From NCBI GenBank assembly GCA_003151875.1, contig PLYW01000305.1, positions 50,069-60,664 of the forward strand: DNA of 10,596 nt, written 5' to 3'. Source of the stretch: Acidobacteriaceae bacterium (GTDB lineage: Bacteria > Acidobacteriota > Terriglobia > Terriglobales > Acidobacteriaceae). Of this stretch, positions 6,227 to 10,596 are shown piece by piece (within the stretch, counting starts at the first letter, position 1; the number at the start of each line of letters is the position of its first letter). Under the pieces are notes generated by a model. The model was not told the DNA's origin and ran no database searches. It worked only from the letters and a program-made list of their open reading frames with translations. The position numbers were made by a program, and so were the translations under genes.

Positions 6227-8013
6227 CTCTCCTTTACCGGCGGGATCAGCATATTGGCCATAAACTCCTCGCGATCGAGGAATGGCCACATGTCCTCCAG
6301 CGGAGGGGAAACCATTGTCCCATCGGGCAGCCGTCGGGATACCAGTTTCGGGATCAGCGGCTGGGACGGGTCCATGTGTAGAATCGCCAGGGCGGGTCCT
6401 TCGACGTCCAACATTTGCGTGATCACCCGGTCGATCTCGCCATTCGAATGAGCGCTGAAGCATGGCAAACCGAATGCCGCCGCGACAGCCGCGAAGTTCG
6501 GGACAGTCACCCCGCTCGAAGGACCTGAACCCACATACTTGCTCGCAAAATATGTCTCCTGTGTGCGCCGAATGGACAGATAACCGTTGTTCTCGAACAG
6601 GAAGATTTTGACCGGAAAGCTATGGTGCTTGATGGTCTGCAGCTCCTGCAAGTTCAGCATGATACTGCCATCGCCGGCTAGGCAGACAATTGGTGCGCCA
6701 CCCATTGCGGTCGCGGCTCCGACCGCAGCGGGGAGATCGAAGCCCATCGCCGCGCAGCCCGAGTTGAGAATCAAGCGTTGGCCCCTCTTGACACGAAAAG
6801 CCTGATACGCAGCTTCAGAGGCCAGCCCATCTCCCATCACCACCACGGCACCTTCGGCCAAGAAATCGGAAAGGCGATCCACGAAGGCATGCGAATTCAC
6901 GTAATCCGGATTTTGCTGTTGAGGGACGTTCGGATACTTAGCGCGGAGGCGGCGGCAATAGCTCAGCCAAGGACCGCGCTCATCCAGCGGCTCCGGAATC
7001 ATCGCGCCTAGCGTCTGCAGGAAGATCTTCGCGTCAAGCTGCAGGGCGACATCGGGAGCCACCGTTTGCTTCGCTAATTCCGCGGCATCAATGTCGACCA
7101 TTACCTTGTAGGCAGCGCGCGCAAATGCCTGCCAGCGGAACGTCACCATGCGCAAGTTGAGCCGCGTTCCGACCGTCAGCAGGAAGTCCGAATTCTGCAG
7201 GATGAAGTTTGTCGAACGCTGGCCAATACTGCCGACACGCCCGAACGCATAAGGGTGATCACTCGGGATCAGGTCTAGTCCCAGGAGGGACGTGACCACT
7301 GGAATTCGCAACCGCTCCGCTAGCTCCAACAACTCGGCCGTAGCCGCTGCCAGACGCACGCCGTGCCCAACGAACAGAACGGGGCGTTCGGCCGACCGTA
7401 GCCGCATCGCAACGTCTGCGATTGCTGTGCGCTGCGCGTCCGGCAGTGCCGTCGCCGAGGGGGCTTCCCATGCCCGCAGCCGCTCGGGATCAACCATCGC
7501 GCCTTGTACGTCCAGCGGAATATCCAGCCAAACTGGGCCGGGGCGGCCGCTCCTGGCGATGTATATTGCCCTGTCCAGGTGGTATTGCACGTCCTGGGGA
7601 TCATCGATCAGCACGGCATACTTGGTAATGGGACGCACGATACTGATCACGTCCGCTTCCTGGTCACCAAGCTGGCGGAGAGCACCCGTGGCCATCACCT
7701 CCCGCCGCACCTGCCCGGAGATAATCAGCACCGGAATCGAATCGAGCCATGCTCCAAGAACACCGGTGAGAGTATTTGTTGCGCCGGGTCCGGTGGTGAC
7801 CTGGCACACCGCAATGGACCCCTTTACGCGCGCATACACATCTGCAGCCATGGCGCAAGCCTGCTCATGATGACAGCAGATGTAACGGATATCTTCATTG
7901 CGGCCAATCGCATCGTTCAAATGCATCGCACCGCCGCCGGTTATCAGAAAGATGTCCTTGAGCCCGTACTCCCGGCTTAGCCTGCGTATGAGAAAGTCCG
8001 CAACTCGAATCAT
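6220..8013 (-). CDS. thiamine diphosphate-dependent enzyme, acetolactate synthase-like, of a glycan locus
   Basis: This 597-residue, full-length ThDP enzyme has three domains. The Pyr domain contains GGGAMHLNDAI (26-36) and the catalytic glutamate E50 in CCHHEQ, then TTGPGATN (73-80). A central domain spans about 195-340. The PP domain holds the ThDP/Mg motif GDGSIMLNLQEL (447-458) ending in NNG (475-477). Overall it resembles acetolactate synthase. However, the flanking genes are not for branched-chain amino acids, and the C-terminus (RRLPDGTMVSPPLEDMWPFL, about 562-581) looks like a subgroup I associate with LPS or capsule loci. A precedent for sugar chemistry by this fold is YerE, which adds a pyruvate-derived two-carbon branch to a CDP-hexulose in yersiniose synthesis. 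The present reaction is unknown. The ATG overlaps the upstream NeuB-like stop by four bases (ATGA, 8010-8013), so the two proteins are probably made in a fixed ratio. Confidence 0.88.
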   Translation of the reverse strand: MIRVADFLIRRLSREYGLKDIFLITGGGAMHLNDAIGRNEDIRYICCHHEQACAMAADVYARVKGSIAVCQVTTGPGATNTLTGVLGAWLDSIPVLIISGQVRREVMATGALRQLGDQEADVISIVRPITKYAVLIDDPQDVQYHLDRAIYIARSGRPGPVWLDIPLDVQGAMVDPERLRAWEAPSATALPDAQRTAIADVAMRLRSAERPVLFVGHGVRLAAATAELLELAERLRIPVVTSLLGLDLIPSDHPYAFGRVGSIGQRSTNFILQNSDFLLTVGTRLNLRMVTFRWQAFARAAYKVMVDIDAAELAKQTVAPDVALQLDAKIFLQTLGAMIPEPLDERGPWLSYCRRLRAKYPNVPQQQNPDYVNSHAFVDRLSDFLAEGAVVVMGDGLASEAAYQAFRVKRGQRLILNSGCAAMGFDLPAAVGAATAMGGAPIVCLAGDGSIMLNLQELQTIKHHSFPVKIFLFENNGYLSIRRTQETYFASKYVGSGPSSGVTVPNFAAVAAAFGLPCFSAHSNGEIDRVITQMLDVEGPALAILHMDPSQPLIPKLVSRRLPDGTMVSPPLEDMWPFLDREEFMANMLIPPVKESQ

Positions 8014-9125
8014 GTCTGGCCAGCCGCGCCCTTCTTTTGTACCGGCAAGCCGCGGCGGTAAATGAGATCGCGAAGCGAAGGGATGGTGGAGTAGGGGCTC
8101 TCGATATCGTCGATCATCAGCGGTGCGTCTTTCGTGACCTGTCTTAACAAGACTTCTCCGCGCATGAGTTCGCGGCAGGAGATCTGCCCCTGCAGCAGCG
8201 GGACTGCCAAGTAGACGTCGTCATCGCTAAGAGTGTGCCCCTCCGGAAGGTCGCGCTGCGCATAAACACCTCGCACCAGAGAGTCTAGATATTCAATTTC
8301 CTGTTGCGGGGGCATGCGCTTCTGGGTTCCCGGCGCGCCGCACATCTCCTTAGCCTTATGGAATGCCTTGAACCATGTGTCCGTCTGCTGGGGAGTCGAG
8401 CAGTAGGGCGAAACTGTCACGCCATCCTCCTCGATATCAACGTGCCGTTCGAAGGTACGGGCTCCTTTGGCGTAGGCGATCAGCATCGACGAAGACCAGT
8501 CGGTGCATTCGTGCGACGAAAATCCGACGGTGAGCGTCGGGTAGCGGTTTCGCAGAAAATCGATCTGGTTCATCTCTAGCTCCCGGTCTTCGGAAGGGTA
8601 GATGGAGACGCAGTGGTTGATCGCAAGAGGAATGTTGCGGTTCTGAAAAAAGGTGACCAGGTCGTCGATATCCTTAATCGAGCTGCCGCCGGTCGAAACG
8701 ATCACAGGCTTCTTGGTCTTGGCGATCTTCTCTATCAGAAACCAATCGTTCAGGTCAGAGCTGGCGATCTTAATAATCGGGAGGCCCAGTTCGTAGCACA
8801 AGTCCACCGACTTCTCATCAAAAGGCGTCGCCATAGGAATGCAGGAACCCTGCCGGATGGCTTTCACCAGAGTCGCGTATTCCTCGTCCGACAGACGCGT
8901 GTCCCGGGTCTTCTTGATATACCGGACGTCCGAGCAATCCGCGAAGTCTTTGTGAATGAAGTGACTCACATCGCGAAGCTGGAGCTTGATTGCGGCCCGC
9001 ACATTGTTGAATCGGACCACCTGCGCAAACGTGCTGATAATCTTCAGGCCGCGCCCTACGCGTCCCAGATGGTTATTTGCCATCTCGAGGACAAAAAGAT
9101 CTTCAAAAATATCGCGATCGATCAT
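8010..9125 (-). CDS. NeuB-family (sialic/nonulosonic acid synthase-like) protein with SAF domain
   Basis: From the chosen ATG the protein has 371 residues, a TIM barrel followed by a C-terminal SAF (antifreeze-like) domain from about residue 290. Family motifs are LEMANNHLG (13-21, usually EIGxNHxG), AIKLQ (45-49), IKIASSDL (118-125), VIVSTGG (141-147) and NHCVSIYP (170-177). H205 in GFSSHE and H228 in FERH correspond to the metal ligands H215 and H236 of Neisseria NeuB. NeuB condenses phosphoenolpyruvate with ManNAc; relatives make legionaminic or pseudaminic acid. Here the GPD motif after the second His is absent (replaced near GVTVSPYCS), and the SAF segment reads YLAVPLLQGQIS, where NeuB has a KRPG-type segment with the substrate-contacting Arg314. 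The substrate therefore probably differs. Starts at TTG 9203 or ATG 9176 are possible, but ATG 9125 has GAGG eight bases upstream and begins right at the family's usual N-terminus. Confidence 0.85.
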   Translation of the reverse strand: MIDRDIFEDLFVLEMANNHLGRVGRGLKIISTFAQVVRFNNVRAAIKLQLRDVSHFIHKDFADCSDVRYIKKTRDTRLSDEEYATLVKAIRQGSCIPMATPFDEKSVDLCYELGLPIIKIASSDLNDWFLIEKIAKTKKPVIVSTGGSSIKDIDDLVTFFQNRNIPLAINHCVSIYPSEDRELEMNQIDFLRNRYPTLTVGFSSHECTDWSSSMLIAYAKGARTFERHVDIEEDGVTVSPYCSTPQQTDTWFKAFHKAKEMCGAPGTQKRMPPQQEIEYLDSLVRGVYAQRDLPEGHTLSDDDVYLAVPLLQGQISCRELMRGEVLLRQVTKDAPLMIDDIESPYSTIPSLRDLIYRRGLPVQKKGAAGQT

Positions 9126-9133
9126 TGCTAATT

Positions 9134-9137
9134 CCTC
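9134..9137 (-). promoter_or_regulatory. ribosome-binding site of the NeuB-like gene
   Basis: On the - strand GAGG sits eight bases before the ATG at 9125. It is the best Shine-Dalgarno match I noticed among the operon's starts and decides this start over the longer TTG (9203) and ATG (9176) alternatives. It fits an operon-leading gene that starts translation independently, while the next gene (ThDP) relies on an ATGA overlap. Confidence 0.6.
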
Positions 9138-9270
9138 AATTCCGCTGACCAGAGGCAGAGCACGCCACCACTCCATCAGGAGTGTCTCTCTAGGCTCGAT
9201 CAACGGCGGCCTTATGTGAACATCGTATCGCTTGAATACTTCGGCTACAACCCAATTCCGCTTCTGCCTT

Positions 9271-9300
9271 AGGGGTTTTGAATTGTGGCAGGAAACCCCT
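9271..9300. repeat. perfect 8-base inverted repeat between the nuclease cassette and the glycan operon
   Basis: AGGGGTTT (9271-9278) and AAACCCCT (9293-9300) are perfect complements around a 14-base loop. The element begins 22 bases beyond the HNH stop and lies about 145 bases before the NeuB-like start. No T-run follows on either strand. It could be the transcript-end hairpin of the nuclease cassette, an operator for the glycan operon, or a scar. The promoter of the glycan operon should lie in the 197 bases 9126-9322. The best pair I could find on the - strand, TTGTAG (9245-9250) and TACGAT (9222-9227) 17 bases apart, is too weak to call. Confidence 0.45.
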
Positions 9301-9322
9301 CAAATTCTGCATAGCGTCGTAA

Positions 9323-9571
9323 TCACTTAAAGTGAACTATCGGGTATTTTGAATGGATACGCGCGTGGCATTCAGCGCAGAGTGTGATCAAGTTCTGTTC
9401 CTCGTCGCCACCCGACTGGCTGCGGAATTTTTGATGGTGTACCTGCAGATGCTGCATGCTGCCGCAGACCTGGCATCGCCAGCCGTCACGTTCCAATACC
9501 TGCCGTTGCAGTTCGCCATAGCTCGTCGAATCGAGTCTCAGCCGCGGGTTCTTGGATGGGATTTTCTTCAC
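9323..9571 (-). CDS. small HNH endonuclease
   Basis: The protein has 82 residues and consists essentially of one HNH (beta-beta-alpha-metal) nuclease domain. Zinc-binding CxxC pairs are C33/C36 in CQVCG and C65/C68 in CAECH. The catalytic H45-H46 pair lies in VHH, N60 in the NLITLC segment and H69/H73 in the last helix, so the active site looks intact. A basic N-terminal tail (KKIPSKNPRLRL) could contact DNA. Such proteins cut DNA in restriction, homing or phage contexts; the target here is unknown. The start is a GTG that overlaps the TGA of the upstream gene (GTGA, 9568-9571), which ties the protein closely to that gene. It is the last gene of the cassette. Confidence 0.88.
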   Translation of the reverse strand: MKKIPSKNPRLRLDSTSYGELQRQVLERDGWRCQVCGSMQHLQVHHQKFRSQSGGDEEQNLITLCAECHARIHSKYPIVHFK

Positions 9572-10266
9572 GAGGCCTGCCCGGCGACCTCAGATCGAAA
9601 TGCCTCCTGTTGTTCGCCGGGCAGAAACTTGTAGTAGCGGGAGATGGACTGCAGCAGGAGCTCTGGGTTGCTGCCATCGATCGAAGCTCCCGCGAGGAAG
9701 TCCGCACAGATCATCTCCAGGCAGTAGCCCCGAGACTTGTCCGTCCCTAGCATTAAGGCCGCAGCCTCGATCGCCCGCTCGATAACCGGCATCTGGCTCT
9801 TATAGACCTTGAAATAGATCAGCTCAGAGGGCTCGCTGTCCTTGCCCGTCAGTTCCCTTTCCACTTCCCGCTGGAACTCCGCCTTGGGCATCTGCCGGGC
9901 TTTGTGCAGCCAGGTTGCACAATCGAAGCGCTGCCCGTCCCGGCGTGCCAGCTTGGCCAACTCTAAGCCTTTGGTCCATCCCACCTGTTTTAGCTCCTTC
10001 CTTACCTGGGGTGGAAGATGTTCATGTATCGACATCAGGTAGTAAGCCTTCCTTCTGGACTCTGGGAACCGGCGCTCCAGAAACTCATCGAACGACTTCA
10101 GCTTCTCCAGCCGCCAGTACTGACCGGCACGCACCTCACAGAGATACTTGCCCAGTTCCACGAACCTGGTATCGCGGTCGTTCTCATGTCGTGCCTCCCA
10201 GGCCAGGATCGCGTCGATCTTGCTCAGCACCTCCTGGGCCCGGCGGCGATTCAGCTTGGGCGGCAT
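9568..10266 (-). CDS. uncharacterised helical, probable DNA-binding protein of a nuclease cassette
   Basis: From the chosen ATG the protein has 232 residues. It is soluble, mostly helical and without a signal peptide. I do not recognise a named family with certainty. Residues 36-83 (VELGKYLCEVRAG, then FDEFLERRFPESRRKAYYLM) look like the helix-turn-helix region seen in ParB-like and phage or plasmid proteins, where a short ER(R/W) stretch and SRxxAYxLM follow a conserved aromatic. The next part, VGWTKGLELAKLAR (95-108) and ATWLHKARQMPKAEFQREVE (117-136), recalls helical N-terminal regions of some larger HNH proteins. Here the HNH domain is a separate, overlapping gene. The ATG is 10 bases after the upstream nuclease's TAG, with an AGG at that stop; a TTG at 10305 would overlap the upstream gene and add 13 residues. 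Function is inferred from context only: recognition or regulation for the paired nucleases. Confidence 0.7.
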   Translation of the reverse strand: MPPKLNRRRAQEVLSKIDAILAWEARHENDRDTRFVELGKYLCEVRAGQYWRLEKLKSFDEFLERRFPESRRKAYYLMSIHEHLPPQVRKELKQVGWTKGLELAKLARRDGQRFDCATWLHKARQMPKAEFQREVERELTGKDSEPSELIYFKVYKSQMPVIERAIEAAALMLGTDKSRGYCLEMICADFLAGASIDGSNPELLLQSISRYYKFLPGEQQEAFRSEVAGQAS

Positions 10267-10276
10267 AGGCGGATAC

Positions 10277-10596
10277 CTAGTAACCAAGTTCGTCAAACAG
10301 ACCAAGATCGACTCCCGGCTTGCGGATTAGCCCAGTCTCCACCAGATCACGCTGGTCGAGACAGAGACCGAGAAAGGGACAGGTGGTACACGGATTCTGG
10401 GGGAAGCGGATGCCGCTGTGCGGCAGGAACAGTCCCGACTCAATCCGACGGACCGTGTCGTCGACCAGGGTTTCGAACTCCTGCCGCTGTTGGTCGGTGA
10501 TGGTGGCCCGCAGGTACTGGACTTCTACGGTGCGCTTACGAACGAAGACGACCTGGGCGACTTCCTTGATCCCAGCCATCCAGGAATAGCAAACCA
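10277..10596 (-). CDS. PD-(D/E)XK (RecB/Cas4-like) Fe-S nuclease, C-terminal part (5' end outside window)
   Basis: The frame is open through the window edge, so the ATG at 10579 is probably internal. The visible about 106 residues carry a C-terminal cysteine cluster, NPCTTCPFLGLCLDQ (C-x2-C-x5-C). In AddB/Cas4-type nucleases such a cluster combines with one N-terminal cysteine to hold a 4Fe-4S cluster. The preceding HSGIRFPQ is typical of the PDDEXK_1 family. The upstream strand/helix VAQVVFVRKRTVEVQYL fits the end of the nuclease core. The D/E-x-K catalytic residues would lie outside the window and cannot be checked. Likely activity is end-dependent DNA trimming, as in RecB-type exonucleases or phage and defence nucleases. 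It is followed after 10 bases by the 232-residue gene. Confidence 0.75.
   Translation of the reverse strand, partial: VCYSWMAGIKEVAQVVFVRKRTVEVQYLRATITDQQRQEFETLVDDTVRRIESGLFLPHSGIRFPQNPCTTCPFLGLCLDQRDLVETGLIRKPGVDLGLFDELGY

Noticed and set aside
6155..6463. 102-codon - strand frame whose stop overlaps the methyltransferase ATG (ATGA)
   Set aside because: It lies mostly in another frame of the ThDP gene and is rich in Arg and Gly with no domain. The TGA overlap arises simply because the methyltransferase begins ATG ATC. The ThDP frame itself runs to a natural end.
7292..7870. 192-codon + strand open frame (and overlapping 7504-7980) within the ThDP gene
   Set aside because: It is antisense to a strongly supported ThDP enzyme, low in complexity with many Ser/Arg/Thr, and without motifs.
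9126..9203. N-terminal extension of the NeuB-like protein from TTG 9203 or ATG 9176
   Set aside because: The family normally begins close to the motif LEMANNH, and only ATG 9125 has a good ribosome-binding site (GAGG).
9222..9250. Possible sigma-70 promoter for the glycan operon (TTGTAG, 17 bases, TACGAT on the - strand)
   Set aside because: It matches only three of six and four of six consensus bases; not distinguishable from chance without transcript data.
9137..9262. 10-base direct repeat AGCGGAATTG (- strand) at 9137-9146 and 9253-9262
   Set aside because: Two short copies 106 bases apart can occur by chance, and one overlaps the leader next to the ribosome-binding site. No third copy or symmetry was seen.
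9323..9571. HNH gene as evidence of a group II intron or insertion sequence
   Set aside because: No reverse transcriptase, transposase, terminal inverted repeats or intron-type RNA ends were seen nearby in the window.

Overview
The window looks like chromosomal DNA of a soil-type, moderately GC-rich bacterium, most likely an Acidobacteriota member. That assignment is inferred from the flavour of the proteins: the large membrane protein with its FNNYGWGGY / DGRADIF block, the short HNH protein, and the ThDP/NeuB-like pair. No rRNA or tRNA gene is present to confirm it. No complete mobile element, CRISPR array or RNA gene was seen.

Layout. (1) Bases 3-1052, + strand: the C-terminal part of a polytopic membrane protein cut by the window edge. 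(2) Bases 1053-1869: no intact gene. This stretch holds what look like two gene remnants facing each other, a C-terminal piece of a GT87-like membrane glycosyltransferase (+) and a C-terminal piece of a phosphoheptose isomerase, gmhA (-). (3) Bases 1870-9125, - strand: seven co-directional, closely packed genes forming one probable operon for a surface polysaccharide or O-antigen-like glycan. In transcription order they are a NeuB-family synthase, an acetolactate-synthase-like ThDP enzyme, a zinc-ribbon SAM methyltransferase, a GtrA-type membrane protein, an NAD-dependent sugar epimerase/reductase, an FkbM-type methyltransferase and a DPM1/GtrB-like glycosyltransferase. Two of the junctions are 4-base ATGA overlaps. 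The gmhA fragment lies just beyond the last gene in the same orientation. (4) Bases 9323-10596, - strand: a tight three-gene cassette, running off the window, that encodes an Fe-S PD-(D/E)XK (RecB/Cas4-like) nuclease C-terminus, an uncharacterised helical probable DNA-binding protein and an 82-residue HNH endonuclease.

How the genes may work together (inference). The NeuB-like and ThDP enzymes would build or extend an unusual acidic or branched sugar. The epimerase and the two methyltransferases would tailor sugars. The GT2 enzyme would load a sugar onto undecaprenyl phosphate, and the GtrA-like protein would move that lipid-linked sugar across the inner membrane. The most distinctive points are the translationally coupled NeuB-like/ThDP pair, with an atypical NeuB active-site and SAF region, and the compact HNH/helical/PD-(D/E)XK cassette, whose function I cannot assign.
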